DNA of 64,000 bases from Methanobacteriota archaeon (GTDB lineage Archaea; JAADCQ01; Methanopyri; Methanopyrales; Methanopyraceae): NCBI GenBank assembly GCA_027064425.1, contig JAMOPO010000015.1, positions 1-64,000 on the forward strand, read 5' to 3'. A program made the position numbers and the translations under genes. This document shows positions 51,896 through 60,171 of this stretch, one piece after another. The notes beneath the pieces are model-generated. The model searched no databases, had not been told where the DNA came from, and saw only the letters and a program-made list of their open reading frames with translations. Each line of letters starts with the position of its first letter. The stretch's first letter is position 1.

Positions 51896-52491
51896 GGGAG
51901 GCGGGGTTGGGCGTTCGCGTCCGTGACGTCCTGAACTACCGAGGTCTGAGACTCCTCGTGTTCGAGCACGTGTACCCGCCCTCCGACGACTCCTTCCTCC
52001 TGGCCGAGCACCAGGGGGTCGCGCGTGGCGACCGCGTCCTCGACGTCGGCACCGGTTGCGGTATCCAGGCACTCCTCGCCGCCGACCGCGGCTGCGAGGT
52101 GGTGGCCGTCGACGTCAACCCCGCGGCCGTGCTCTGCGCCCGATGGAACGCCCTGCTGAACGAGCTGGAGGTGCTCACGCTGGAGGGGGACCTGTTCGAG
52201 CCCGTCGCGGGCGAGCGCTTCGACGTCGTGCTGTTCAACCCGCCGTACCTGCCCGGACGCGAGCTTCCCCGGGACGATCCGCTCTCGAGGGCCACCGAGG
52301 ACCCGGCCGTGATCGAGCGCTTCCTCCGGGGACTGGCGGATCGGGAGGTGGAGTGGGAGGAAGCGAGGATCGTAGTCTCCTCTCTGACCCCGGAGGAGTA
52401 CTTGAAACCGCTGGACGAGTTCGAGGTCGAGGTCGTGGCCAGGAAGCGCCTGTTTTTTGAGGAGCTCAGAGTCCTGGTGCTGAGACCGTAG
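51892..52491 (+). CDS. HemK/Mtq2-like N5-glutamine methyltransferase
   Basis: A 199-residue SAM-dependent methyltransferase. EHVYPPSDDSFLLAEH is the N-terminal signature of Mtq2/HemK2-like enzymes; motif I is VLDVGTGCGIQALLAA; the catalytic motif is FNPPYLPG (NPPY). Close relatives methylate the GGQ glutamine of release factor aRF1. The start is GTG 51892, overlapping the nitroreductase stop (GTGA). Confidence 0.9.
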   Translation: MREAGLGVRVRDVLNYRGLRLLVFEHVYPPSDDSFLLAEHQGVARGDRVLDVGTGCGIQALLAADRGCEVVAVDVNPAAVLCARWNALLNELEVLTLEGDLFEPVAGERFDVVLFNPPYLPGRELPRDDPLSRATEDPAVIERFLRGLADREVEWEEARIVVSSLTPEEYLKPLDEFEVEVVARKRLFFEELRVLVLRP

Positions 52492-52503
52492 GGGGGACGC
52501 TCG

Positions 52504-52815
52504 ATGTACGTGCTCGTGTACTCGACCGCGGGCGACAAGGAGGAGGCGAAGCGAATCGCCAGGAAGCTGGTGGAGGAAGGGCTCGCGGCCTGCGTTAACG
52601 TTTGGCCGATCGAGTCCGTTTACGAGTGGGAGGGTGAGATTGAGGAGGACGAGGAGGTGGCGCTGCTCGTCAAGACCACCGCGGAGAAGGCCGGCGAGGT
52701 GGTGGAGAGGATCGTGGAGCTGCACTCCTACGACGTACCGGCGGTGCTCGTCGTGCCAGTGCTGGGCGGCCATGAGGAGTTCCTAAAGTGGGTCAGGGAG
52801 CAGACCGCTCCCTGA
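52504..52815 (+). CDS. cutA: CutA-family divalent-cation tolerance protein
   Basis: A 103-residue PII-like trimeric protein. Family features: VYSTAGDKEEAKRIARKLVEEGLAACVNV in parts, ESVYEWEGEIEEDEEVALLVKT in parts, the conserved HSYDVPAVLVVPVLGG, and final FLKWVREQT. ATG 52504. The 3' end overlaps the convergent AIR synthase-like gene by 23 nt. Confidence 0.96.
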   Translation: MYVLVYSTAGDKEEAKRIARKLVEEGLAACVNVWPIESVYEWEGEIEEDEEVALLVKTTAEKAGEVVERIVELHSYDVPAVLVVPVLGGHEEFLKWVREQTAP

Positions 52816-54163
52816 GCAGCTCCAGCACCGCGTCCAGCTTCCGCTCCGCCTCTTCCCACGCCCGGCGGACCTTCTCCTTCATCTCCTCGAAATCCTCCGG
52901 GCGCTCCTCGCCGATGACCCGCTTCACCTTGGTGTAGGCGGCCTCCCGGAACTTGACGTCCACCCGCTCCTCGCGTCCGTCGCGCTCCAGGTACACTCCC
53001 TCGCCCTCCTCAACGCGCCCCACGACGTCCGCCTCGATCCCGGCATCGCGCAGGACCTCGACGCAGCGCTCCGCAACCTCTTCCGGAGCGATGACCATCA
53101 GCATGTCCAGCGAGAGGCCCAGGTAGTCGATCCCCAGCTCGTCGAGCATTTTCATGACCCGGTCGTTCACGAGGCTCCGGACCCGTCCCTCGTCGAAGAC
53201 CAGCCGCACGCCGGCGGTCTCGGAGATCTCCGTCGCGTCACCGCGGATCCCGCCATTGGTGATGTCGGTCATGGCGTGAACCTCGGGCAGCAAATCGGCC
53301 TCTCGGAGTGCCTCCACCGCGCGGACGAAGTCCACGTTCAGGGTCTCCTTAACGACGTCGTAGTACCCGTGGTAAATCGCCGTCGTGGAGATTGTGCCGC
53401 CGCCCGCCCCCTCCGTGAGCACGATTAGATCCCCGGGCTCGGCCCTCCGACGTGGGGTCAGCTCCTCCGGCTTGGCCGCTCCCACGCACGCCACGCCCGC
53501 GACGAGCCTCCGACCGTGCACCATGTCGCCGCCGACGCGGAGCGTGCTTCCGGCCAGGATCGGAACGCCCGTGGCCGCGCAGACGGCCGCGACCCCGGCG
53601 GTGAAGTCGAAGAGCCGGCCCACGTCGCCGTCGTCGGCCAGGTGCAGGTCAACCAGGACTCCGACCGCTCGCGCGCCGTTGACCAGCACGTCCCGCATGG
53701 CCGCCCTGGTCGCGTGGAACCCGGCAAGGAACGGGAACTCGCTCAACCGGGAGTGCATCCCGTCCACGGCGCTCACGATCACCTGCTCTCCCTCTCGGAT
53801 CTCGGTCGCCCCGGCGTCGTCCCGCTCCTCGGGGGACACCAGGGCACCCTTGGAGGCCCGGGCGGCCAGCTTCGTCAGCAGCTCGTGGACGAAGAAGTCG
53901 CCCTCACCCCGAGAGCCCACGCCCATCTCGCCCATTGTGACGCCGGAGGACGGGGGTTTGAAGAGCCGGCCGAGCTCGCCCTCGAGCTCGTGCGCCCGGC
54001 GAACGTGCCGCACCTCGTCCAGGACGGCGGACACGAACTCTTCCACTTTCTCGTCGGACCAGTCCGACTTCCAGATCCTGACCAGGCGCTTCAGCCACTC
54101 CTCGACCTCCTCCTCGTCAGCACCGGACTCGAGCAGGTGCAAGGCGAGGCCTTCCAGGTCCAT
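52793..54163 (-). CDS. AIR synthase-related (PurM/HypE superfamily) protein
   Basis: A 456-residue protein with a helical N-terminal region (residues 1-75) and a PurM-like ATP-binding domain: GRGEGDFFVHELLTKL, RDDAGATEIREGEQVIVSAVDGMH in parts, AMRDVLVNGARAVGVLVDLHLADDGDVG in parts, and GDLIVLTEGAGGGT. The second domain has MTDITNGGIRGDATE, the form seen in HypE/ThiL relatives. It probably binds ATP and activates a carboxylate or sulfur substrate; which one is not clear. ATG 54163. Confidence 0.82.
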   Translation of the reverse strand: MDLEGLALHLLESGADEEEVEEWLKRLVRIWKSDWSDEKVEEFVSAVLDEVRHVRRAHELEGELGRLFKPPSSGVTMGEMGVGSRGEGDFFVHELLTKLAARASKGALVSPEERDDAGATEIREGEQVIVSAVDGMHSRLSEFPFLAGFHATRAAMRDVLVNGARAVGVLVDLHLADDGDVGRLFDFTAGVAAVCAATGVPILAGSTLRVGGDMVHGRRLVAGVACVGAAKPEELTPRRRAEPGDLIVLTEGAGGGTISTTAIYHGYYDVVKETLNVDFVRAVEALREADLLPEVHAMTDITNGGIRGDATEISETAGVRLVFDEGRVRSLVNDRVMKMLDELGIDYLGLSLDMLMVIAPEEVAERCVEVLRDAGIEADVVGRVEEGEGVYLERDGREERVDVKFREAAYTKVKRVIGEERPEDFEEMKEKVRRAWEEAERKLDAVLELLRERSAP

Positions 54164-54165
54164 GG

Positions 54166-54672
54166 TCAGTCGCCCCGCGGCAGCCCGGTGAGCTCAGATA
54201 GCACCCTCTCCAGGGACCACTCTCGCGCCTCCTCCGGCAGCTCCGCAGCCCGCCTGAGGGGCTCGCCCAGGAGCTCCGCCGCGAGCATTCTCAGGGCCCG
54301 GGTGACCCGGGGCTTACCGGTGGAGATCGCGAGTAGGGCGTCCCCCCGCCTTAGCACCGAGGGGAACCTCACCCGGGGCTCGTCGACGTCGACCCTGTTG
54401 ACCAAGGGCAGCTCGCTCTCCAGCCGTGCGTTGAGGTCCGGGTCGTCGGTGGCTGCCACGTACAGATCCGCCTCGGGCAGGTCGTCCGGGGACTCGACCC
54501 GACGCCGGAGGTGGTCCGCGCCCAGATCGTCCACCCAGTCCGGCCGGTCTGGCGAGACGACGGTTACATCCACCCCGAGGTCGACCAGCGTCCGAGCCTT
54601 GCGCCGGGCCACGTTCCCCGCGCCCACGATCACGGCCCGGTCCACGTCGACCACCAGCGGGACGTAGGGCAC
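54166..54672 (-). CDS. Precorrin-2 dehydrogenase-like (siroheme synthase N-terminal domain)
   Basis: A 168-residue NAD-dependent dehydrogenase-type protein: VPLVVDVDRAVIVGAGNVARRKARTLVDLGVDVTVV in parts (Rossmann GxGxxAxRK), LYVAATDDPDLNARL, VNRVDVDEPRVRFPSVLRRGD in parts, AISTGKPRVTRALR. The reaction converts precorrin-2 to sirohydrochlorin, feeding siroheme, F430 and corrinoids. GTG 54672 is chosen as the last start before the upstream stop; the frame extends further upstream. Confidence 0.88.
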   Translation of the reverse strand: MPYVPLVVDVDRAVIVGAGNVARRKARTLVDLGVDVTVVSPDRPDWVDDLGADHLRRRVESPDDLPEADLYVAATDDPDLNARLESELPLVNRVDVDEPRVRFPSVLRRGDALLAISTGKPRVTRALRMLAAELLGEPLRRAAELPEEAREWSLERVLSELTGLPRGD

Positions 54673-54683
54673 GCCGGGACCCC

Positions 54684-55457
54684 CTAGGCGTTGGGGATCT
54701 TGCGGTCCCACTTCGGCTCCTTGAGGAGCTTCTGGCCGTACACCTCCCGGCGCCGCTCCGGGCTCATTCGGAGCAGCTCCTTGATCAGCTCCGGCGCATC
54801 CTTGGGTTTGACGCGCAGGTTCGGGTTGAGCCGCGGCGTTCCGATTACCCCGTGCACGTCCACGGGGATGAGGCCCAGGTACTCGCCGCTGGTCATGTCG
54901 AACGAGGCGGCGATGCCCAGGCTGGCCTCACCGCGCAGCAGGGTCCGTTGGACGGCCTCGAACCCGCAGACGTACTCGTCGACCGACGGCTCGACGATCT
55001 CGTAGCCGGCCATCTCCAGGATCTCGCGGAGCTCCTTGTCGTACTTCCGGGCCGCCTTGCAGCGGCGCTCTGGCATCACGATCTTCCGGGTGCCGCGCTC
55101 CTCCGGGATGGGCTCGGTATCGCCCGGCTCCTCCTTCTCCACGTCGGGGAACAGCTCGAACACCTTGTCGATGGTCTCCTCCGGCCCACCCACAACCAGG
55201 ACGTCGTCCCCGGGCTTCGCCTTGACCAGCTGAGCCACCCACGGGGTGATGCAGGTGGAGGAGAGGCACCCCTCCGGGGTCACCGTCCCGGTGATCGCGT
55301 TGCCGTTGACGCTCGTCTTGAACCCGATCAGCCGCTTCAGCTCGAAGTGGAGGTGCATGGGGGCGTGGCCGGTTCGGAACACGTAGATCCGGTCCGGCTC
55401 TCCCATGAACAGCCAGCGCGGGTCCAGCTCGTCGGTCACGTCCACGTACACCGTCAA
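54684..55457 (-). CDS. Conserved-looking methanogen protein of unknown function
   Basis: A 257-residue protein that I cannot place. Notable: a Cys pair in TPEGCLSSTCITPW, another Cys in RRCKAARKYDKEL and one in EYVCGFEAVQRTL, plus HAPMHLHFELKRL with three histidines, suggesting a metal site. ELFPDVEKEEPGD is acidic. TTG 55457 (or GTG 55451). The gene follows the DUF1786-like gene by 3 nt and precedes the tetrapyrrole dehydrogenase gene, so a cofactor role is possible. Confidence 0.6.
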   Translation of the reverse strand: MTVYVDVTDELDPRWLFMGEPDRIYVFRTGHAPMHLHFELKRLIGFKTSVNGNAITGTVTPEGCLSSTCITPWVAQLVKAKPGDDVLVVGGPEETIDKVFELFPDVEKEEPGDTEPIPEERGTRKIVMPERRCKAARKYDKELREILEMAGYEIVEPSVDEYVCGFEAVQRTLLRGEASLGIAASFDMTSGEYLGLIPVDVHGVIGTPRLNPNLRVKPKDAPELIKELLRMSPERRREVYGQKLLKEPKWDRKIPNA

Positions 55458-55460
55458 CGG

Positions 55461-56522
55461 TCAGGAGCCCCTGGTAAGGTAGATCGCGGGTCCGTAGGCC
55501 GGGATCATTCGATCGGGTACCTCGCGGGGTTCGCGGCCCAGCCCGAACTCGGACTTCCGGGGTCCGAGCCCGATCACGTCCTCCACCTCGTCCCAGTCCA
55601 CCGGTGAGACGTTGTGGCACCCGTGACCGCCGTCTCGGTACACCTCCTCACTCTCCAGCCGGCCCTCGACGAACGCCCGGATCTGCTCCTCGAACCGGGA
55701 GCGGTCCAGCAGCTCGGTGTGGTGCTCGTACACGCCTACCACGCGCTCGTCCTCGAACAGGAAGGCCGTAACGTGCCCCGTCCCGTAGTCGATCACCAGC
55801 AGCCGCTCCGCCTCCGACTCGACCCGACCGAGCACCGCCACCGGGAGCTTCGAGTCCATCACGACGGGCTCGGCGTCGACGCGCTTCAGCTCCTCGTACG
55901 CGGCCCGCAGGCGTGGGAAGCTCCTCGGAGGCTTCTCGTCGAACATCATGTCCTCGGGTCGGCACCCACTCTCGCCCAGGTACTCGCGGAAGAGCCGCTC
56001 GAACCGGTGCTTACGGTTCGAGTCGTAGCTCGGGTGGTAACCGTGATCCTGGACGCACGCCGCGACCCACTCCAGCCCGTCCAGTCCCACACCCTCCGCC
56101 TCGAGGAACTCGAACAGCCTGCGCGCCCGGAAGTCGTACGTCTCGATCACCTCGGCCTCGTTCGGGATCTCGCTCCGGTCCTCGACCAGCTCCAGCCCGT
56201 CCATTCGCCGGAGCTCCTCCACGTCGTTGCTCAGGGTGAGTGCGGCGGGGAGCTCCGCGTAGACCGTCGTACCGGCCCTCATCAGCCGGCGGATCTCCTT
56301 GGTGATGGGCCCGCCGCCCATCGGCTGGCCCACGAGCCCGAGCGCCTCGGGCGGGGACTCCCGGTAGCGGCGCAGCCGTCGGGCGAGCACCGAGACGCGG
56401 GAGGGCAGGACGAGCCGGGCCGAGTACTCGGGGTCACCCGTGTACGCGACGACGTCCGTCGTCCCCACCCCCACGTCGATCACGACGCACTCGGCGTCCC
56501 ACGGGCGGGACGCGGGTTCCAC
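55461..56522 (-). CDS. DUF1786-like actin-fold ATPase
   Basis: A 353-residue protein with an ASKHA-type start, VVIDVGVGTTDVVAY (phosphate 1 loop), and a second loop LLVIDYGTGHVTAFLFEDERVVGVYEHHTELL in parts (phosphate 2/adenosine side). The middle has WVAACVQDHGYHPSYDSN. This layout is that of DUF1786, a methanogen-rich family of unknown function. GTG 56522 gives the longest form; it overlaps mfnE by 89 nt. An internal GTG at VVIDVG would shorten the overlap. Confidence 0.78.
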   Translation of the reverse strand: MEPASRPWDAECVVIDVGVGTTDVVAYTGDPEYSARLVLPSRVSVLARRLRRYRESPPEALGLVGQPMGGGPITKEIRRLMRAGTTVYAELPAALTLSNDVEELRRMDGLELVEDRSEIPNEAEVIETYDFRARRLFEFLEAEGVGLDGLEWVAACVQDHGYHPSYDSNRKHRFERLFREYLGESGCRPEDMMFDEKPPRSFPRLRAAYEELKRVDAEPVVMDSKLPVAVLGRVESEAERLLVIDYGTGHVTAFLFEDERVVGVYEHHTELLDRSRFEEQIRAFVEGRLESEEVYRDGGHGCHNVSPVDWDEVEDVIGLGPRKSEFGLGREPREVPDRMIPAYGPAIYLTRGS

Positions 56523-57105
56523 GGAACTCCGCCCCCTCCAGCGCGCGAAGCAGGTCCGCCGGGCTCGAGGCGTCGACGACCCGGAGCTCGAGTCCGCTCT
56601 TTAAGGCTATCCTCGGCGCCCACGGGTCGATGGCGGTCCACCGATCGACCAGCTCCCCGGCCGGCACCTCCTCGATCACGCGACCCCGCTCGTCCAGGAT
56701 GCCGGGGACATCCTTGGCGTAGACCACCCGGTCGGCACCGATCTGCGCCGCGACCCAGGCGGCGATGGCGTCGGACGTCACGTCCCAGGAGTGCGGCAGC
56801 GGGTCCCTCTCGCGGAGCACCCTGTACGGGAGCAGCACCGCCTTCCCCTCCACCCTCAGGTCCTCGGTGGTGGGAAGGTCCAGGAGCTCGGAGAGGATCA
56901 GGCCGAGCTGGTCCATCGCCATGATGGCGGCCCAGTGCGCCGCCTCGTCGGAGAACCCGAGCTCCCGCTGAGCCTCCCGAACGGCGTCCGAGAACTTCCA
57001 GCCGCCGGGAACGATCAGCAGCTCCCCGCTGAACTCTCGCACGGCCTCCTTGACGGACTCGATGTGCTTCACGACGCCCGTGCCGGTCTTGAGCACGACC
57101 CTCAA
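56434..57105 (-). CDS. mfnE: Amino-acid-kinase-fold kinase of methanofuran synthesis (MfnE-like)
   Basis: A 223-residue kinase of the aspartate/uridylate kinase fold. It would phosphorylate a (5-aminomethylfuran-3-yl)methyl phosphate intermediate. Seen: VVLKTGTGVVKHIESVKEAV in parts, LLIVPGGWKFSDAVREA, DEAAHWAAIMAMDQLGLIL, and HSWDVTSDAIAAWVAAQIGADRVVYAKDVPG in parts. The natural end should be near EFRGTRV, but the frame continues about 23 arginine-rich codons into the next gene. GTG/ATG at 57105. mfnA is four genes upstream. Confidence 0.8.
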   Translation of the reverse strand: MRVVLKTGTGVVKHIESVKEAVREFSGELLIVPGGWKFSDAVREAQRELGFSDEAAHWAAIMAMDQLGLILSELLDLPTTEDLRVEGKAVLLPYRVLRERDPLPHSWDVTSDAIAAWVAAQIGADRVVYAKDVPGILDERGRVIEEVPAGELVDRWTAIDPWAPRIALKSGLELRVVDASSPADLLRALEGAEFRGTRVPPVGRRVRRDRRGGGDDGRRRVHG

Positions 57106-57338
57106 CCCGACGCCAGCCCTTCGAGCTTCTGTCGGAGGATGCGGACGTCGGTCCGTTCCGTCTCGCTCTCGGAGTCCTCCTCGCGCTTCTTGAGGAACTT
57201 CAGCGCGCAGTCCACGTCGTCGCAGCGCTCGTAGACCTCCTCGACGATCCTGCGGACCCGCTTGGCGTTCTCAAGGTAGGGCCGCGCCTCCACGTAGGCC
57301 AGCATCAGGAGGTCCCTCAGCTCGCTCGAGGACGACAT
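57102..57338 (-). CDS. Small acidic helical protein of unknown function
   Basis: A 78-residue protein, mostly helical (RDLLMLAYVEARPYLENAKRV, VDCALKFLKKREEDSESE), with two cysteines in YERCDDVDCALKF. ATG 57338 lies inside the end of the hydrogenase protease gene and its stop overlaps mfnE, which supports real co-translation. I do not recognise a family. Confidence 0.6.
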   Translation of the reverse strand: MSSSSELRDLLMLAYVEARPYLENAKRVRRIVEEVYERCDDVDCALKFLKKREEDSESETERTDVRILRQKLEGLASG

Positions 57339-57762
57339 CTCTCACCACCCTGATCACCGTCCTGCCCGCCTCGAGGGCCTCCCGGGACATCCTCTCCCCC
57401 GGCCCCAGCCTGACGGGGGAGAACCCGATCAGCACCCGGACGTCCAGCCTCGCTAGCCCGACGCCGTGGCTTCCCAGGTCGCGCTCCGGGTCCGGATCGC
57501 GGATGACGGTGAGCGTCCCGGGCTCGAAGTCGCCCACCACGGCGTCGACCAGCACCACCGGGCCGTCGGGCGGGGGGAGCCGCTCCAGCCAGATCCCGGC
57601 CGGTACGGCGCGGAACCCGGGAGCTCGGAGCGGGGACAGCCGCCGGGCCACGTAGTATCCGAACGCGTCGTCGCCCGAGGCGGGGTTGCCCAGACCTACG
57701 AGCGTGAACCGGTCCGGCAGGTTCTCGCGGAGGACCCGTCTCAGCTCCCGTTGGCCGGGCAC
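57271..57762 (-). CDS. Hydrogenase maturation protease-like (HycI/FrcD type)
   Basis: A 163-residue endopeptidase-like protein that in relatives trims the C-terminus of nickel-hydrogenase large subunits. Seen: TLVGLGNPASGDDAFGYYVARRL in parts, VVLVDAVVGDFEPGTLTVI with the second Asp, and a later His in DLGSHGVGL. GTG 57762. It overlaps mfnA by 22 nt and the small gene by 68 nt. The last dozen residues (PPDAGLRGGAALP) look like read-out past the natural end. Its hydrogenase is not in the window. Confidence 0.85.
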   Translation of the reverse strand: MPGQRELRRVLRENLPDRFTLVGLGNPASGDDAFGYYVARRLSPLRAPGFRAVPAGIWLERLPPPDGPVVLVDAVVGDFEPGTLTVIRDPDPERDLGSHGVGLARLDVRVLIGFSPVRLGPGERMSREALEAGRTVIRVVRDVVLERAEGPPDAGLRGGAALP

Positions 57763-58877
57763 CCCTCCACCACCCGGGCCATCAGCCGGAGGAACTCGAT
57801 GACTCGATCGGCCGTCAGGTGCGGCATCATCACGATCCTGACCCCGAGCGGGTTGGCGGACACGGACACCTTCCACCCGTGCCGCTCTGCCTCCTCGAGC
57901 AGTCTCTCCGCCGTGCTCTCATCGTCCAGCAGCACGTTGACCAGGTTCAGGTGCGGCGGGTCCACGGCCAGCTCGAGCCCGAGCTCTTTGGCCGCGTCCA
58001 CGACCTTCAGCGTTTCCTCGTAGCAGGCGAGGGCGATGCGCTCGTACCCCTCCTCGCCGAGGGTCAGGATGTTGGCGTACAGCGCCAGAACCGGGGCGCC
58101 GGGCCGAGTTCCCACGATCGTGAACTGCCGCGACCCGCCGCCCGAGAGGTACGGAGCGTAGACCTCGATCTCGCGCGGGAGCTCCTCGTCCCGGAAGATG
58201 ATGCCGCCCGCGGGCGGTGGGACCAGGCCCATCTTGTGCGGGTCCACGGTGACCGACGTGACTCCCTCCAGGTCGAAACCGAAGCGTGGGAGGTCGCGGT
58301 GCTTGCGCAGGAACGGTGCCACGAACCCGCCGAACGCCGCGTCCACGTGGAGCGGGACTTCGTGGTCCTCCGCGATGTCAGACAGGGCCTCCACGTCGTC
58401 CACGGAGCCGGTCTCGGTGGTCCCCACAATCCCGACGATCAGGGCGGTATCCCGGGTGATAAGGTCCTGGACGGCGTCCACGTCGACGCGGTACTCCTCG
58501 TCCACGGGCGCTTCGACCAACCGCATCTTAAGCATGCGCGCCGCCTTCTCAAAGGAGAAGTGCCGGGTTTCGGGCACGATGATCTCCCGACCGCCGGTCA
58601 CCTCGCGGGCGGCGTAGGCGGCCAGGATGTTGGCCTCGGTACCGCCCGAGACGATGGCACCCACGGCCTCCTCCGGGGCGGGGTGGTCGAGCAGGACCTC
58701 CGCCATCCACCGCACGCACTCACGCTCGGCCTCGGCTGAGTTCGGAAACAGGTACGGATCGCCCAGGTTGACGTGCAGCGCCTCCCGGAAGGTGCGAAGG
58801 GCGACCGGATGAGGCTCCGTACACATCGAGCCGAGGATGGTACCGTCGGAGTACCGGGAGTCACGCTCCAGGATCAC
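57741..58877 (-). CDS. mfnA: L-tyrosine/L-aspartate decarboxylase (methanofuran / CoA precursor)
   Basis: A 378-residue group II PLP decarboxylase that makes tyramine for methanofuran and, in related archaea, beta-alanine. Features: SRYSDGTILGSMCTEPHP at the N-terminus, VNLGDPYLFPNS, GAIVSGGTEANILAAY, PETRHFSFEKAARML, HVDAAFGGFVAPF, and SVTVDPHKMGLVPPPAGG with the PLP lysine. GTG 58877 overlaps the regulator stop by 4 nt. An open frame continues upstream in antisense to nothing meaningful and is not used. Confidence 0.94.
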   Translation of the reverse strand: MILERDSRYSDGTILGSMCTEPHPVALRTFREALHVNLGDPYLFPNSAEAERECVRWMAEVLLDHPAPEEAVGAIVSGGTEANILAAYAAREVTGGREIIVPETRHFSFEKAARMLKMRLVEAPVDEEYRVDVDAVQDLITRDTALIVGIVGTTETGSVDDVEALSDIAEDHEVPLHVDAAFGGFVAPFLRKHRDLPRFGFDLEGVTSVTVDPHKMGLVPPPAGGIIFRDEELPREIEVYAPYLSGGGSRQFTIVGTRPGAPVLALYANILTLGEEGYERIALACYEETLKVVDAAKELGLELAVDPPHLNLVNVLLDDESTAERLLEEAERHGWKVSVSANPLGVRIVMMPHLTADRVIEFLRLMARVVEGCPANGS

Positions 58878-59674
58878 ACGTACTCGATCCGGTACTTCAC
58901 TCCCCTCCGCTCCGCCTTCTCCTTCGCCCTCCTCAGCATCGGCGAGGTGACCAGCACGAGGGCCCGAAGCCCCTTCATCGCAGCCATGATGGCGCCGCTG
59001 ATCACGCCGAACTTCAGGTCCGGTTCCACCTCCATCATGTTCAGTGCGGCCCGAGCGGCCGTGCCCACCGCGCCGATCAGGTCGTAGTCCTCCTCCTCGA
59101 GCAGCTCCTTTAACTTCTCCATGTCGATCTTCCTCGTCCCGCCCTCCCGGACGCTCGGGATGCATACGAACACCACCTCCCCGCGCTCGAGCCCGGGGAT
59201 CTCGCCCTCGATATTCGTGACGGGTACGTCCTGACCCTCCTTCGCGTCCGCCTTCGCCACGGCCTTAGCCGACGTCTTCTTGCTCTTGGACGCGTACAGA
59301 ATGCCGTCCTCCAGGTAGAGATACACCGTGTCGCCCTTCTCGATGTCCTCGGCGGCGATGGCCGCCCACGTCATTTGCTTGCCCAGCTCCTCCGCCACCC
59401 GGGTCGAGAACCTGCGGATGTTGTTGACCGACTCCAGCGCCCGCTCCGCTCCCTTGTCCGTCAGGACGTACTCCGCCCGGCCCTTCTTCTCCACGTACCC
59501 CTCCTCAATGAGCTCCTTCACGTAGTTGTGAACGGCCTGCAGGGAGACGCCCAGCTCCTCCCCGATGTCCCCCAGGTGCACCCGGGGCTGCTTCAGGCCA
59601 ATGTAGGCGAGGATGAGCGTCTTCATCAACTCCCGACGATCCTTGAGCTCGTCCGGAACCGAGACGGTCGTCAA
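58874..59674 (-). CDS. Winged-helix transcriptional regulator with an unknown C-terminal domain
   Basis: A 266-residue protein. The HTH is clear: LILAYIGLKQPRVHLGDIGEELGVSLQAVHNYVKELIEEGYV in parts. Residues about 95-266 form a ligand-domain-like region with ITVYLYLEDGILYASKSKK-type strand (DTVYLYLEDGILYAS), GEVVFVCIPSVREGGTRKID in parts, and a glycine/alanine-rich stretch AVGTAARAALNMM. A TTG near 59674 opens it. Its target could be the mfnA operon that it precedes, by position. Confidence 0.8.
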   Translation of the reverse strand: MTTVSVPDELKDRRELMKTLILAYIGLKQPRVHLGDIGEELGVSLQAVHNYVKELIEEGYVEKKGRAEYVLTDKGAERALESVNNIRRFSTRVAEELGKQMTWAAIAAEDIEKGDTVYLYLEDGILYASKSKKTSAKAVAKADAKEGQDVPVTNIEGEIPGLERGEVVFVCIPSVREGGTRKIDMEKLKELLEEEDYDLIGAVGTAARAALNMMEVEPDLKFGVISGAIMAAMKGLRALVLVTSPMLRRAKEKAERRGVKYRIEYV

Positions 59675-59675
59675 G

Positions 59676-60119
59676 CTACTCCCCCTCCTCCGTCGACACG
59701 ACCGTCAGCCTGGCCTGCTCCACGCCCTTGATCCCGCGGATCCGCTTCGTAATCTCCGCGATCTTCTCCCCGGGACCCTTCATGAGCAGGACCTCGAGGC
59801 ATTTCTCCTCCGAAACGTGCACGTGGAGCGTGGTGATGATCACGTCCGCGAACTCGTGCTGCACCTTGACCAGCTCCGGCTCCGCCCGCTCATGTCGATA
59901 AACGTAAGACAGCACGCCGAAGTACTCGTCCTCCAGCCGATCCGTCCACTCAATCCGCTGCAGGTACTCACGCAGAGCCTGCCGGAAGATCTCCGAGCGG
60001 CTCGCGAAGTACCCTGACGCGATCAGCTCGTTGACCTTCTCCAGCAGCCCCTCAGGAACCGTCACGGAGGTTCGCACCAGGTTCTCCTCGTTCGATCGCG
60101 ATCCGTTCCCTCCCGACAC
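59676..60119 (-). CDS. nikR: Nickel-responsive regulator NikR
   Basis: A 147-residue ribbon-helix-helix repressor that senses nickel. DNA-binding part: VRTSVTVPEGLLEKVNELIAS in parts, YFASRSEIFRQALREYL. Nickel ligands are present: His in SYVYRHERAE, the pair in TTLHVHVSEE and Cys in EEKCLEVLLMKG, matching the His76/His87/His89/Cys95 set of E. coli NikR. Nickel is central here for F430 and hydrogenases. Upstream DNA carries a tandem repeat (60149-60165). Confidence 0.95.
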   Translation of the reverse strand: MSGGNGSRSNEENLVRTSVTVPEGLLEKVNELIASGYFASRSEIFRQALREYLQRIEWTDRLEDEYFGVLSYVYRHERAEPELVKVQHEFADVIITTLHVHVSEEKCLEVLLMKGPGEKIAEITKRIRGIKGVEQARLTVVSTEEGE

Positions 60120-60148
60120 GGCCCGTCCCCCGCTTACCCCCGGTGTCC

Positions 60149-60165
60149 GTAATACTTGGTAATAC
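60149..60165. promoter_or_regulatory. Tandem GTAATAC repeat upstream of nikR (promoter/operator candidate)
   Basis: GTAATAC occurs at 60149-60155 and again at 60159-60165, 10 bp apart, i.e. one helical turn. The proximal copy lies 30-36 nt before the nikR start, where a TATA element is expected, so bound protein could block it. Confidence 0.5.
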
Positions 60166-60171
60166 CCCCGG

